Of a DNA stretch of 64,000 nucleotides, positions 11,201 to 26,260 are shown one piece after another. This DNA is from Anaspis maculata (Eukaryota; Arthropoda; Insecta; Coleoptera; Scraptiidae): the NCBI GenBank assembly GCA_949128115.1, contig OX421968.1, positions 6,820,001 through 6,884,000 of the forward strand, given 5' to 3'. A program made the translations under genes and the position numbers. The stretch's first letter is position 1. Each line of letters begins with the position of its first letter. The notes beneath the pieces were generated by a model that was not told the DNA's origin, searched no databases, and worked only from the letters and a program-made list of their open reading frames with translations.

Positions 11201-13913
11201 GGTTTTAACCCACGTGACTTCAGGCTTCAACCCACGTGACTTCAGGCTTCAACCCACGTGACTTTGGAAACGATCGGTCACCACTTTTGAAGTTGGCAGC
11301 TACTCTTTCCAAACGCAACATCTGACGAACGAACACGAATATAGAAAAAAAGACACAATTGTTATCCAAAAAGTACAGGTTTGAACCCAAGTGACTTCAG
11401 GCTCCAACCCACGTGACTTCAGGCTTCAACCCACGTGACTTTGAAAACGATCGGTCACCACTTTTCATGTTAGCAGCTACTTGTTCCAAACGCAACATCC
11501 GACGAACGAACACAAATATAGAAGAAAAGTCACAATTATTATCCAAAAAGTTCAGGTTTTAACCCACGTGACTTCAGGCTTCAACCCACGTGACTTTTAA
11601 AACGATCGGTCACCACTTTTGGAGTTGGCAGCTACTTGTTCCAAACGCAACATCTGACGAACGAACACAAATATAAAAAAACTAAAGACACAATTGTTAT
11701 CCAAAAAATTCAGGTTTTTACCCACGTGACTTCAGGCTTCAACCCACGTGACTTTTAAAACGATCGGTCACCACTTTTGGAGTTGGCAGCTTCTTGTTCC
11801 AAACGCAACATCTGACGAACGAACACAAATATCAAAAAAAAATGACGAAATTGTTATCCAAAAAATTCAGGTTTGAACCCACGTGACTCCAGGCTCCAAC
11901 CCACGTGACTTCAGGCTTCAACCCACGTGACTTTTGAAACGATCGGTCATCACTTTTGATGTTGGCAGCTACTTGTTCCAAACGCAACATCTGACGACCG
12001 AACACAAATATAAAGAAAAAGACACAATTGTTATCCAAAAAAATCAGGTTTTAACCCACGTGACTTCAGGCTCCAACCCACGTGACTTTTAAAACGATCG
12101 GTCACCACTTTTGGAGTTGGCAGCTTCTTGTTCCAAACGCAACATCTGACGAACGAACACAAATATCAAAAAAAAATGACGAAATTGTTATCCAAAAAAT
12201 GCAGGTTTGAACCCACGTGACTCCAGGCTCCAACCCACGTGACTTCAGGTTTCAACCCACGTGACTTTTAAAACGATCGGTCATCACTTTTGATGTTGGC
12301 AGCTACTTGTTCCAAACGCAACATCTGACGAACGAACACAAATATAAAAGGAAAGACACAATAGTTATACAAAAAGTTCAGGTTTTAACCCACGTGACTT
12401 CAGGCTTCAACCCACGTGACTTCAGGCTTCAACCCACGTGACTTTTAACACGATCGGTCACCACTTTTGGAGTTGGCAGCTACTTGTTCCAAACGCAACA
12501 TCTGACGAACGAACACAAATATCAAAAAACTAAAGACACAATTGTTATCCAAAAAGTTCAGATTTTCTCCCACGTGACTTCAGGCTTCAACCCACGTGAC
12601 TTTGTAAACGATCGGTCACCACTTTTGAAGTTGGCAGCTACTCTTTCCAAACGCAACATCTGACGAACGAACACAAATATAGAAAAAAAGACACAATTGT
12701 TATCCAAAAAGTTCAGGTTTGAACCCACGTGACTCCAGGCTCCAACCCACGTGACTTCAGGCTTCAACCCACGTGACTTTTAAAACGATCGGTCACCACT
12801 TTTGATGTTGGCAGCTACTTGTTCCAAACGCAACATCTGACGAACGAACACAAATATCAAAAAAAAAGACACAATTGTTATCCAAAAAGTTCAGGCTTCA
12901 ACCCACGTGACTTCAGGCTTCAACCCACGTGACTCTAGGCTTCAACCCACGTGACTTTTGAAACGATCGGTCAACACTTTTGGAGTTGGCAGCTTCTTGT
13001 TCCAAACGCAACATCTGACGAACGAACACAAATATCAAAAAAAAATGACGAAATTGTTATCCAAAAAATTCAGGTTTGAACCCACGTAACTCCAGGCTCC
13101 AACCCACGTGACTTCAGGCTTCAACCCACGTGACTTTTAAAACGATCGGTCATCACTTTTGATGTTGGCAGCTTCTTGTTCCAAACGCGACATCTGACGA
13201 ACGAACACAAATATAAAAGAAAAGACACAATAGTTATACAAAAAGTTCAGGTTTTAACCCACGTGACTTCAGGCTTCAACCCACGTGACTTTTAACACGA
13301 TCGGTCACCACTTTTGGAGTTGGCAGCTACTTGTTCCAAACGCAACATCTGACGAACGAACACAAATATCAAAAAACTAAAGACACAATTGTTATCCAAA
13401 AAGTTCAGGTTTTCTCCCACGTGACTTCAGGCTTCAACCCACGTGACTTCAGGCTTCAACCCACGTGACATTTAAAACGATCGGTCACCACTTTTGATGT
13501 TGGCAGCTACTTGTTCCAAACGCAACATCTGACGAACGAACACAAATATAGAAGGAAAGACACAATTGTTATCCAAAAAGTTCAGGTTATAGCCCACGTG
13601 ACTTCAGGCATCAGCCCACGTGACTTCAGGCTTCAACCCACGTGACTTTTAAAACGATCGGTCACCACTTTTGATGTTGGCAGCTACTTGTTCCAAACGC
13701 AACATCTGACGAACGAACACAAATATAGAAGAAAAGACACAATTGTTATCCAAAAAGTTCAGGTTTTAACACACGTGACTTCAGGCTCCAACCCACGTGA
13801 CTTTGAAAACGATCGGTCACCACTTTTGAAGTTGGCAGCTACTCTTTCCAAACGCAACATCTGACGAACGAACACAAATATAGAAGAAAAGACACAATTG
13901 TTATCCAAAAAAA

Positions 13914-16900
13914 TCAGGTTTCAACCCACGTGACTTCAGGCTTCAACCCACGTGACTTCAGGCTTCAACCCACGTGACTTTGTAAACGATCGGTCACCAC
14001 TTTTGAAGTTGGCAGCTACTCTTTCCAAACGCAACATCTGACGGACGAACACAAATATAGAAAAAAAGACACAATTGTTATCCAAAAAGTTCAGGTTTGA
14101 ACCCACGTGACTCCAGGCTCCAACCCACGTGACTTCAGGCTCCAACCCACGTGACTTTTAAAACGATCGGTCACCACTTTTGATGTTGGCAGCTACTTGT
14201 TCCAAACGCAACATCTGACGAACGAACACAAATATCAAAAAAAAAGACACAATTGTTATCCAAAAAGTTCAGGCTTCAACCCACGTGACTTCAGGCTTCA
14301 ACCCACGTGACTCCAGGCTTCAACCCACGTGACTTTTGAAACGATCGGTCAACACTTTTGGAGTTGGCAGCTACTTGTTCCAAACGCAACATCTGACGAA
14401 CGAACACAAATATCAATAAACTAAAGACACAATTGTTATCCAAAAAGTTCAGGTTCTAACCCACGTGACTTCAGGCTCCAACCCACGTGACTTCAGGCTT
14501 CAACCCACGTGACTTTTCAAATGATCGGTCACCACTTTTAGAGTTGACAGCTACTTGTTCCAAAGCAACAACTGACGAACGAACACAAATATCAAAAAAC
14601 TAAAAACACAATTGTTATCCGGAAAGTTCAGGTTTCTACCCACGTGATTTCAGGCTTCAACCCATGTGACTCCAAGCTTCAACCCACGTGACTTTTGAAA
14701 CGATCCGTCACCACTTTTGGAGTTTGCAGCTACTTGTTCCAAACGCAACATCTGACGAACGAACACAAATATCAAAAAAAAAGACACAATTGTTATCCAA
14801 AAAGTTCAGATTTTCTCCCACGTGACTTCAGGCTTCAACCCACGTGACTTCAGGCTTCAACCCACGTGACTTTGTAAACGATCGGTCACCACTTTTGAAG
14901 TTGGCAGCTACTCTTTCCAAACGCAACATCTGACGAACGAACACAAATATAGAAAAAAAGACACAATTGTTATCCAAAAAGTTCAGGCTTCAACCCACGT
15001 GACTTCAGGCTTCAACCCACGTGACTCTAGGCTTCAACCCACGTGACTTTTGAAACGATCGGTCAACACTTTTGGAGTTGGCAGCTTCTTGTTCCAAACG
15101 CAACATCTGACGAACGAACACAAATATCAAAAAAAAATGACGAAATTGTTATCCAAAAAATTCAGGTTTGAACCCACGTAACTCCAGGCTCCAACCCACG
15201 TGACTTCAGGCTTCAACCCACGTGACTTTTAAAACGATCGGTCATCACTTTTGATGTTGGCAGCTACTTGTTCCAAACGCAACATCTGACGAACGAACAC
15301 AAATATAAAAGAAAAGGCACAATAGTTATACAAAAAGTTCAGGTTTTAACCCACGTGACTTCAGGCTTCAACCCACGTGACTTTTAACACGATCGGTCAC
15401 CACTTTTGGAGTTGGCAGCTACTTGTTCCAAACGCAAAATCTGACGAACGAACACAAATATCAAAAAACTAAAGACACAATTGTTATCCAAAAAGTTCAG
15501 ATTTTCTCCCACGTGACTTTAGGCTTCAACCCACGTGACTTCAGGCTTCAACCCACGTGACTTTGTAAACGATCGGTCACCACTTTTGAAGTTGGCAGCT
15601 ACTCTTTCCAAACGCAACATCTGACGAACAGACGAACGAACACAAATATAGAAAAAAAGACACAATTGTTATCCAAAAAGTTCAGGTTTGAACCCACGTG
15701 ACTCCAGGCTCCAACCCACGTGACTTCAGGCTTCAACCCACGTGACTTTTAAAACGATCGGTCACCACTTTTGATGTTGGCAGCTACTTGTTCCAAACGC
15801 AACATCTGACGAACGAACACAAATATAGGAGAAAAGACACAATTGTTATCCAAAAAAATCAGGTTTCAACCCACGTGACTTCAGGCTTCAACCCACGTGA
15901 CTTCAGGCTTCAACCCACGTGACTTTGTAAACGATCGGTCACCACTTTTGAAGTTGGCAGCTACTCTTTCCAAACGCAACATCTGACGGACGAACACAAA
16001 TATAGAAAAAAAGACACAATTGTTATCCAAAAAGTTCAGGTTTGAGCCCACGTGACTCCAGGCTCCAACCCACGTGACTTCAGGCTCCAACCCACGTGAC
16101 TTTTAAAACGATCGGTCACCACTTTTGATGTTGGCAGCTACTTGTTCCAAACGCAACATCTGACGAACGAACACAAATATCAAAAAAAAAGACACAATTG
16201 TTATCCAAAAAGTTCAGGCTTCAACCCACGTGACTTCAGGCTTCAACCCACGTGACTCCAGGCTTTAACCCACGTGACTTTTGAAACGATCGGTCAACAC
16301 TTTTGGAGTTGGCAGCTACTTGTTCCAAACGCAACATCTGACGAACGAACACAAATATCAATAAACTAAAGACACAATTGTTATCCAAAAAGTTCAGGTT
16401 CTAACCCACGTGACTTCAGGCTCCAACCCACGTGACTTCAGGCTTCAACCCACGTGACTTTTCAAATGATCGGTCACCACTTTTAGAGTTGACAGCTACT
16501 TGTTCCAAAGCAACAACTGACGAACGAACACAAATATCAAAAAACTAAAAACACAATTGTTATCCGGAAAGTTCAGGTTTTTACCCACGTGATTTCAGGC
16601 TTCAACCCATGTGACTCCAAGCTTCAACCCACGTGACTTTTGAAACGATCCGTCACCACTTTTGGAGTTTGCAGCTACTTGTTCCAAACGCAACATCTGA
16701 CGAACGAACACAAATATCAAAAAAAAGACACAATTGTTATCCAAAAAGTTCAGATTTTCTCCCACGTGACTTCAGGCTTCAACCCACGTGACTTCAGGCT
16801 TCAACCCACGTGACTTTGTAAACGATCGGTCACCACTTTTGAAGTTGGCAGCTACTCTTTCCAAACGCAACATCTGACGAACGAACACAAATATAGAAAA

Positions 16901-17760
16901 AAAGACACAATTGTTATCCAAAAAGTTCAGGCTTCAACCCACGTGACTTCAGGCTTCAACCCACGTGACTCTAGGCTTCAACCCACGTGACTTTTGAAAC
17001 GATCGGTCAACACTTTTGGAGTTGGCAGCTTCTTGTTCCAAACGCAACATCTGACGAACGAACACAAATATCAAAAAAAAAATGACGAAATTGTTATCCA
17101 AAAAATTCAGGTTTGAACCCACGTAACTCCAGGCTCCAACACACGTGACTTCAGGCTTCAACCCACGTGACTTTTAAAACGATCGGTCATCACTTTTGAT
17201 GTTGGCAGCTACTTGTTCCAAACGCAACATCTGACGAACGAACACAAATATAAAAGAAAAGACACAATAGTTATACAAAAAGTTCAGGTTTTAACCCACG
17301 TGACTTCAGGCTTCAACCCACGTGACTTTTAACACGATCGGTCACCACTTTTGGAGTTGGCAGCTACTTGTTCCAAACGCAACATCTGACGAACGAACAC
17401 AAATATCAAAAAACTAAAGACACAATTGTTATCCAAAAAGTTCAGATTTTCTTCCACGTGACTTCAGGCTTCAACCCACGTGACTTCAGGCTTCAACCCA
17501 CGTGACTTTGTAAACGATCGGTCACCACTTTTGAAGTTGGCAGCTACTCTTTCCAAACGCAACATCTGACGAACGAACACAAATATAGAAAAAAAGACAC
17601 AATTGTTATCCAAAAAGTTGAGGTTTGAACCCACGTGACTCCAGGCTCCAACCCACGTGACTTCAGGCTTCAACCCACGTGACTTTTAAAACGATCGGTC
17701 ACCACTTTTGATGTTGGCAGCTACTTGTTCCAAACGCAACATCTGACGAACGAACACAAA
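13914..17760. repeat. Tandem pair with 1.94-kb period at the cycle 1/2 junction
   Basis: Positions 13914-15820 repeat at 15859 to about 17760 with a shift of 1945 bp, falling by about 8 bp after an 8-bp insertion in the first copy near 15630. Shared landmarks are the marker monomer with AAATGATCGG (14521 and 16466) and the ACTCTAGG box (15025 and 16969). The same pair recurs at the cycle 2/3 junction, with marker monomers at 42954 and 44899, again 1945 bp apart. The duplication is therefore older than the copying of the whole cycle. Confidence 0.85.
15626..15638. repeat. 8-bp internal duplication in a monomer core
   Basis: The usual CTGACGAACGAACAC reads CTGACGAACAGACGAACGAAC here, interrupted by an extra CAGACGAA-like octamer. 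The same event is present at about 44059-44071, exactly in the homologous place (offset +28433). It is thus inherited with the higher-order cycle, and is a useful phase marker. Confidence 0.85.
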
Positions 17761-20700
17761 TATCAAAAAAAAAGACACAATTGTTATCCAAAAAGTTCAG
17801 GCTTCAACCCACGTGACTTCAGGCTTCAACCCACGTGACTCTAGGCTTCAACCCACGTGACTTTTGAAACGATCGGTCAACACTTTTGGAGTTGGCAGCT
17901 TCTTGTTCCAAACGCAACATCTGACGAACGAACACAAATATCAAAGAAAAATGACGAAATTGTTATCCAAAAAATTCAGGTTTGAACCCACGTAACTCCA
18001 GGCTCCAACCCACGTGACTTCAGGCTTCAACCCACGTGACTTTTAAAACGATCGGTCATCACTTTTGATGTTGGCAGCTACTTGTTCCAAACGCAACATC
18101 TGACGAACGAACACAAATATAAAAGAAAAGACACAATAGTTATACAAAAAGTTCAGGTTTTAACCCACGTGACTTCAGGCTTCAACCCACGTGACTTTTA
18201 ACACGATCGGTCACCACTTTTGGAGTTGGCAGCTACTTGTTCCAAACGCAACATCTGACGAACGAACACAAATATCAAAAAACTAAAGACACAATTGTTA
18301 TCCAAAAAGTTCAGGTTTTAACACACGTGACTTCAGGCTTCAACCCACGTGACTTCAGGCTTCAACCCACGTGACTTCAGGCTTCAACCCACGTGACTTC
18401 AGGCTCCAACCCACGTGACTTTGAAAACGATCGGTCACCACTTTTGAAGTTGGCAGCTACTCTTTCCAAACGCAACATCTGACGAACGAACACAAATATA
18501 GAAGAAAAGACACAATTGTCATCCAAAAAAATCAGGTTTCAACCCACGTGACTTCAGGCTTCAACCCACGTGACTTCAGGCTTCAACCCACGTGACTTCA
18601 GGCTTCAACCCACGTGACTTCAGGCTTCAACCTACGTGACTTCGGGCTTCAACCCACGTGACTTTGGAAACGATCGGTCACCACTTTTGAAGATGGCAGC
18701 TACTCTTTCCAAACGCAACATCTGACGAACGAACACAAATATAGAAAAAAAAACACAATTGTTATCCAAAAAGTACAGGTTTGAACCCACGTGACTTCAG
18801 GCTCCAACCCACGTGACTTCAGGCTTCAACCCACGTGACTTTGAAAACGATCGGTCACCACTTTTGATGTTAGCAGCTACTTGTTCCAAACGCAACATCC
18901 GACGAACGAACACAAATATAGAAGAAAAGTCACAATTGTTATCCAAAAAGTTCAGGTTTTAACCCACGTGACTTCAGGCTTCTACCCACGTGACTTCAGG
19001 CTTCAACCCACGTGACTTTTAAAACGATCGGTCACCACTTTAGGAGTTGGCAGCTACTTGTTCCAAACGCAACATCTGACGAACGAACACAAATATCAAA
19101 AAACTAAAGACACAATTGTTATCCAAGAAATTCAGGTTTTTACCCACGTGACTTCAGGCTTCAACCTACGTGACTTCAGGCTTCAACCCACGTGACTTTT
19201 GAAACGATCGGTCACCACTTTTGATGTTGGCAGCTACTTGTTCCAAACGCAACATCTGACGACCGAACACAAATATAGAGAAAAAGACACAATTGTTATC
19301 CAAAAAAATCAGGTTTTAACCCACGTGACTTCAGGCTCCAACCCACGTGACTTTTAAAACGATCGGTCACCACTTTTGGAGTTGGCAGCTTCTTGTTCCA
19401 AACGCAACATCTGACGAACGAACACAAATATAAAAAAAAAATGACAAAATTGTTATCCAAAAAATTCAGGTTTGAACCCACGTGACTCCAGGCTCCAACC
19501 CACGTGACTTCAGGCTTCAACCCACGTGACTTTTAAAACGATCGGTCATCACTTTTGATGTTGGCAGCTACTTGTTCCAAACGCAACATCTGACGAACGA
19601 ACACAAATATAAAAGAAAAGACACAATAGTTATCCAAAAAGTTCAGGTTTTAACCCACGTGACTTCAGGCTTCAACCCACGTGACTTCAGGCTTCAACCC
19701 ACGTGACTTTTAACACGATCGGTCACCACTTTTGGAGTTGGCAGCTACTTGTTCCAAACGCAACATCTGACGAACGAACACAAATATCAAAAAACTAAAG
19801 ACACAATTGTTATCCAAAAAGTTCAGGTTTTCTCCCACGTGACTTCAGGCTTCAACCCACGTGACTTCAGGCTCCAACCCACGTGACTTTTAAAACGATC
19901 GGTCACCACTTTTGGAGTTGGCAGCTTCTTGTTCCAAACGCAACATCTGACGAACGAACACAAATATAAAAAAAAAATGACGAAATTGTTATCCAAAAAA
20001 TTCAGGTTTGAACCCACGTGCTCCAGGCTCCAACCCACGTGACTTTAGGCTTCAACCCACGTGACTTTCAGAACGATCGGTCACCACTTTTGATGTTGGC
20101 AGCTTCTTGTTCCAAACGCAACATCTGACGAACAAACACAAATATAGAAGAAAAGACACCATTGTTATCCAAAAAGTTCAGGTTTTAACCCACGTGACTT
20201 CAGGCTTCAACCCACGTGACTCCAGGCTTCAACCCACGTGACTTTAGGCTCCAACCCACGTGACTTTGAAAACGATCGGTCACCACTTTTGAAGTTGGCA
20301 GCTACTCTTTCCAAACGCAACATCTGACGAACGAACACAAATATAGAAGAAAAGACACAATTGTCATCCAAAAAAATCAGGTTTCAACCCACGTGACTTC
20401 AGGCTTCAACCCACGTGACTTCAGGCTTCAACCCACGTGACTTCAGGCTTCAACCCACGTGACTTCAGGCTTCAACCCACGTGACTTCGGGCTTTAACCC
20501 ACGTGACTTTGGAAACGATCGGTCACCACTTTTGAAGATGGCAGCTACTCTTTCCAAACGCAACATCTGACGAACGAACACAAATATCAAAAAACTAAAG
20601 ACACAATTGTTATCCAAGAAATTCAGGTTTTTACCCACGTGACTTCAGGCTTCAACCCACGTGACTTCAGGCTTCAACCCACGTGACTTTTAAAACGATC

Positions 20701-21782
20701 GGTCACCACTTTTGATGTTGGCAGCTACTTGTTCCAAACGCAACATCTGACGACCGAACACAAATATAGAGAAAAAGACACAATAGTTATCCAAAAAGTT
20801 CAGGTTTTAACCCACGTGACTCCAGGCTTCAACCCACGTGACTTCAGGCTTCAACCCACGTGACTTTTACAACAATCGGTCACCACTTTTGGAGTTGGCA
20901 GCTACTTGTTCCAAACGCAACATCTGACGAACGAACACAAATATCAAAAAACTAAAGACACAATTGTTATCCCAAAAGTCCAGGTTTTCTCCCACGTGAC
21001 TTCAGGCTTCAACCCACGTGACTTTTAAAACGATCGGTCACCACTTTTGATGTTGGCAGCTACTTGTTCCAAACGCAACATCTGACGAACGAACACAAAT
21101 ATAGAAGGAAAGACACAATTGTTATCCAAAAAGTTCAGGTTTTAGCCCACGTGACTTCAGGCGTCAACCCACGTGACTTCAGGCTTCAACCCACGTGACT
21201 TCAGGCTTCAACCCACGTGACTTCAGGCTTCAACCCACGTGACTTTTAAAACGATCGGTCGCCACTTTTGATGTTGGCAGCTACTTGTTCCAAACGCAAC
21301 ATCTGACGAACGAACACAAATATAGAAGAAAATACACAATTGTTATCCAAAAAGTTCAGGTTTTAACACACGTGACTTCAGGCTTCAACCCACGTGACTT
21401 TGAAAACGATCGGTCACCACTTTTGAAGTTGGCAGCTACTCTTTCCAAACGCAACATCTGACGAACGAACACAAATATAGAAGAAAAGACACAATTGTTA
21501 TCCAAAAAAATCAGGTTTCAACCCACGTGACTTCAGGCTTCAACCCACGTGACTTCAGGCTTCAACCCACGTGACTTCAGGCTTCAACCCACGTGACTTT
21601 GTAAACGATCGGTCACCACTTTTGAAGTTGGCAGCTACTCTTTCCAAACGCAACATCTGACGAACGAACACAAATATAGAAAAAAAGACACAATTGTTAT
21701 CCAAAAAGTTCAGGTTTGAACCCACGTGACTCCAGGCTCCAACCCACGTGACTTCAGGCTTCAACCCACGTGACTTTTAAAA

Positions 21783-23944
21783 CGATCGGTCACCACTTTT
21801 GATGTTGGCTGCTACTTGTTCCAAACGCAACATCTGACGAACGAACACAAATATATAAAAAAAAGACACAATTGTTATCCAAAAAGTTCAGGCTTCAACC
21901 CACGTGACTTCAGGCTTCAACCCACGTGACTCCAGGCTTCAACCCACGTGACTTTTGAAACGATCGGTCAACACTTTTGGAGTTGGCAGCTACTTGTTCC
22001 AAACGCAACATCTGACGAACGAACACAAATATCAATAAACTAAAGACACAATTGTTATCCAAAAAGTTCAGGTTTTAACCCACGTGACTTCAGGCTTCAA
22101 CCCACGTGACTTCAGGCTTCAACCCACGTGACTTTTCGAATGATCGGTCACCACTTTTGGAGTTGACAGCTACTTGTTCCAAAGCAACAACTGACGAACG
22201 AACACAAATATCAAAAAACTAAAGACACAATTGTTATCCGGAAAGTTCAGGTTTTTACCCACGTGATCTCAGGCTTCAACCCATGTGACTCCAAGCTTCA
22301 ACCCACGTGACTTTTGAAACGATCCGTCACCACTTTTGGAGTTTGCAGCTACTTGTTCCAAACGCAACATCTGACGAACGAACACAAATATCAAAAAAAA
22401 GAAGACACAATTGTTATCCAAAAAGTTCAGGCTTCAACCCACGTGACTCCAGGCTTCAACCCACGTGACTTTTGAAACGATCGGTCACCACTTTTGGAGT
22501 TGGCAGCTACTTGTTCCAAACGCAACATCTGGCGAACGAACACAAATATAGAAGAAAAGACACAATAGTTATCCAAAAAGTTCAGGTTTTAACCCACGTG
22601 ACTTCAGGCTTCAACCCACGTGACTCCAAGCTTAAACCCACGTGACTTTTGAAACGATCCGTCACCACTTTTGGAGTTGGCAGCTACTTGTTCCAAACGC
22701 AACATCTGACGAACGAACACAGATATAAAAAAAAAGACACAATTGTTATCCAAAAAGTTCAGGCTTCGACCCACGTGACTTCAGACTTCAACCCACGTGA
22801 CTCCAAGCTTCAACCCACGTAACTTTTGAAACGATCCGTCACCACTTTTGGAGTTGGCAGCTACTTGTTCCAAACGCAACATCTGACGAACAAACACAAA
22901 TATCAAAAAACTAAAGACACAATTGTTATTCAAAAAGTTCAGGTTTTTACCCACGTGACTTCAGGCTTCAACCCACGTGACTTTAGGCTTCAACCCACGT
23001 GACTTTTGAAACGATCGGTCACCACTTTTGATGTTGGCAGCTACTTGTTCCAAACGCAACATCTGACGAACGAACACAAATAAAGAAAAAAAGACACAAT
23101 TGTTATCCAAAAAGTTCAGGTTTGAACCCACGTGACTTCAGGCTCCAACCCACGTGACTTAAGGCTTCAACCCACGTGACTTTTAAAACGATCGGTCACC
23201 ACTTTTGATGTTGGCAGCTACTTGTTCCAAACGCAACATCCGACAAACGAACACAAATATGGAAGAAGAGACACAATTGTTATCCAAAAAGTTCAGGTTT
23301 TAACCCACGTGACTTCAGGCTTCAACCCACGTGACTTCAGGCTTCAACCCACGTGACTTCAGGCTTCAACCCACGTGACTTCAGGCTTCAACCCACGTGA
23401 CTTCAGGCTTAAACCCACGTGACTTTTGAAACGATCGGTCACCACTTTTGGAGTTGGCAGCCACTTGTTCCAAACGCAACATCTGACGAACGAACACAAA
23501 TATGAAAAAAATAAAGACACAATTGTTATCCAAAGAGTTCAGGCTTCGACCCACGTGACCTCAGACTTCAACCCACGTGACTCCAAGCTTCAACCCATGT
23601 GACTTTTAAAACGATCCGTCACCACTTTTGAAGTTGGCAGCTACTTGTTCCAAACGCAACATCTGACGAACGAACACAAATATCAAAAAAAAATGACGGA
23701 ATTGTTATCCAGAAAGTTCAGGTTTGAACCCACGTGCTCTAGGCTCCAACCCACGTGACTTTAGGCTTCAACCCACGTGACTTTCAGAACGATCGGTCAC
23801 CACTTTTGATGTTGGCAGCTTCTTGTTCCAAACGCAACATCTGACGAACAAACACAAATATAGAAGAAAAGACACAATTGTTATCCAAAAAGTTCAGGTT
23901 TTAACCTACGTGACTTCAGGCTTCAACCCACGTGACTTTTGAAA
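21783..23944. repeat. 2.16-kb block absent from cycle 1
   Basis: This block consists of ordinary monomers, several with distinctive variants: GGCTGCTACTTG near 21808, CGAATGATCGG near 22138, AAATATGGAAGAAGAG near 23265 and CACGTGCTCTAGG near 23735. Most of it recurs at 29900-31632 and is split across 49750-50980 and 53440-55400 in cycle 3. The simplest reading is loss from cycle 1, not gain in cycle 2. Confidence 0.75.
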
Positions 23945-26244
23945 CGATCGGTCACCACTTTTGGAGTTGGTAGCTTCTTGTTCCAAACGCAACATCTGAC
24001 GAACGAACACAAATATCAAAAAAAATGACGAAATTGTTATTCAAAAAATTCAGGTTTGAACCCACGTGACTCCAGGCTCCAACCCACGTGACTTCAGGCT
24101 TCAACCCACGTGACTTTTAAAACGATAGGTCATCACTTTTGATGTTGGCAGCTACTTGTTCCAAACGCAACATCTGACGAACGAACACAAATATAAAAGA
24201 AAAGACACAATAGTTATACAAAAAGTTCAGGTTTTAACCCACGTGACTTCAGGCTTCAACCCACGTGACTTTTAACACGATCGGTCACCACTTTTGGAGT
24301 TGGCAGCTACTTGTTCCAAACGCAACATCTGACGAACGAACACAAATATCAAAAAACTAAAGACACAATTGTTATCCAAAAAGTTCAGGTTTTCTCCCAC
24401 GTGACTTCAGGCTTCAACCCACGTGACATTTAAAACGATCGGTCACCACTTTTGATGTTGGCAGCTACTTGTTCCAAACGCAACATCTGACGAACGAACA
24501 CAAATATAGAAGGAAAGACACAATTGTTATCCAAAAAGTTCAGGTTATAGCCCACGTGACTTCAGGCATCAACTCACGTGACTTCTGGCTTCAACCCACG
24601 TGACTTTTAAAACGATCGGTCACCACTTTTGATGTTGGCAGCTACTTGTTCCAAACGCAACATCTGACGAACGAACACAAATATAGAAGAAAAGACACAA
24701 TTGTTATCCAAATAGTTCAGGTTTTAACACACGTGACTTCAGGCTTCAACCCACGTGACTTTGAAAACGATCGGTCACCACTTTTGAAGTTGGCAGCTAC
24801 TCTTTCCAAACGCAACATCTGACGAACGAACACAAATATAGAAGAAAAGACACAATTGTTATCCAAAAAAATCAGGTTTCAACCCACGTGACTTCAGGCT
24901 TCAACCCACGTGACTTCAGGCTTCAACCCACGTGACTTTGTAAACGATCGGTCACCACTTTTGAAGTTGGCAGCTACTCTTTCCAAACGCAACATCTGAC
25001 GAACGAACACAAATATAGAAAAAAAGACACAATTGTTATCCAAAAAGTTCAGGTTTGAACCCACGTGACTCCAGGCTCCAACCCACGTGACTTCAGGCTC
25101 CAACCCACGTGACTTTTAAAACGATCGGTCACCACTTTTGATGTTGGCAGCTACTTGTTCCAAACGCAACATCTGACGAACGAACACAAATATCAAAAAA
25201 AAAGACACAATTGTTATCCAAAAAGTTCAGGCTTCAACCCACGTGACTTCAGGCTTCAACCCACGTGACTCCAGGCTTCAACCCACGTGACTTTTGAAAC
25301 GATCGGTCAACACTTTTGGAGTTGGCAGCTACTTGTTCCAAACGCAACATCTGACGAACGAACACAAATATCAATAAACTAAAGACACAATTGTTATCCA
25401 AAAAATTCAGGTTCTAACCCACGTGACTTCAGGCTCCAACCCACGTGACTTCAGGCTTCAACCCACGTGACTTTTCAAATGATCGGTCACCACTTTTAGA
25501 GTTGACAGCTACTTGTTCCAAAGCAACAACTGACGAACGAACACAAATATCAAAAAACTAATGACACAATTGTTATCCGGAAAGTTCAGGTTTTTACCCA
25601 CGTGATTTCAGGCTTCAACCCATGTGACTCCAAGCTTCAACCCACGTGACTTTTGAAACGATCCGTCACCACTTTTGGAGTTTGCAGCTACTTGTTCCAA
25701 ACGCAACATCTGACGAACGAACACAAATATAAAAAAAAAGACACAATTGTTATCCAAAAAGATCAGGCTTCAACCCACGTGACTCCAGGCTTCAACCCAC
25801 GTGACTTTTGAAACGATCGGTCACCATTTTTGGAGTTGGCAGCTACTTGTTCCAAACGCAACATCTGGCGAACGAACACAAATATAGAAGAAAAGACACA
25901 ATAGTTATCCAAAAAGTTCAGGTTTTAACCCACGTGACTTCAGGCTTCAACCCACGTGACTCCAAGCTTCAACCCACGTGACTTTTGAAACGATCCGTCA
26001 CCACTTTTGGAGTTGGCAGCTACTTGTTCCAAACGCAACATCTGACGAACGAACACAGATATCAAAAAAAAAAGACACAATTGTTATCCAAAAAGTTCAG
26101 GCTTTGACCCACGTGACTTCAGACTTCAACCCACGTGCCTCCAAGCTTCAACCCACGTGACTTTTGAAACGATCCGTCACCACTTTTGGAGTTGGCAGCT
26201 ACTTGTTCCAAACGCAACATCTGACGAACAAACACAAATATCAG

Positions 26245-26260
26245 AAAAAAAAAAAAAAAA
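26245..26260 (+). repeat. Poly(A) tract, 16 A, homologous to that at 8183
   Basis: It sits in the same CAAATATCAG / GACAAAAGAC context and contributes most of the 16-bp drop in the cycle 1 to cycle 2 offset (+18064 to +18048). Confidence 0.93.

Larger units (their letters stand above)
1..15858. repeat. Higher-order cycle 1 (15.86 kb)
   Basis: The monomer order from position 1 restarts at 15859, so this is one complete cycle in a phase set by the window edge. Positions 1 to about 4560 align with cycle 2 at +15858, then to about 5876 at +15902 (two boxes fewer here), then at +18064 and +18048. Between aligned cycles I saw only scattered single-base differences, for example ACACACG at 34-40 against ACCCACG, and CTTCAGGAG near 3182 against CTTTAGGAG. 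Neighbouring monomers differ far more. That contrast is the hallmark of a higher-order repeat. This cycle lacks the 2.16-kb block that cycle 2 carries at about 21783-23944. Confidence 0.88.
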
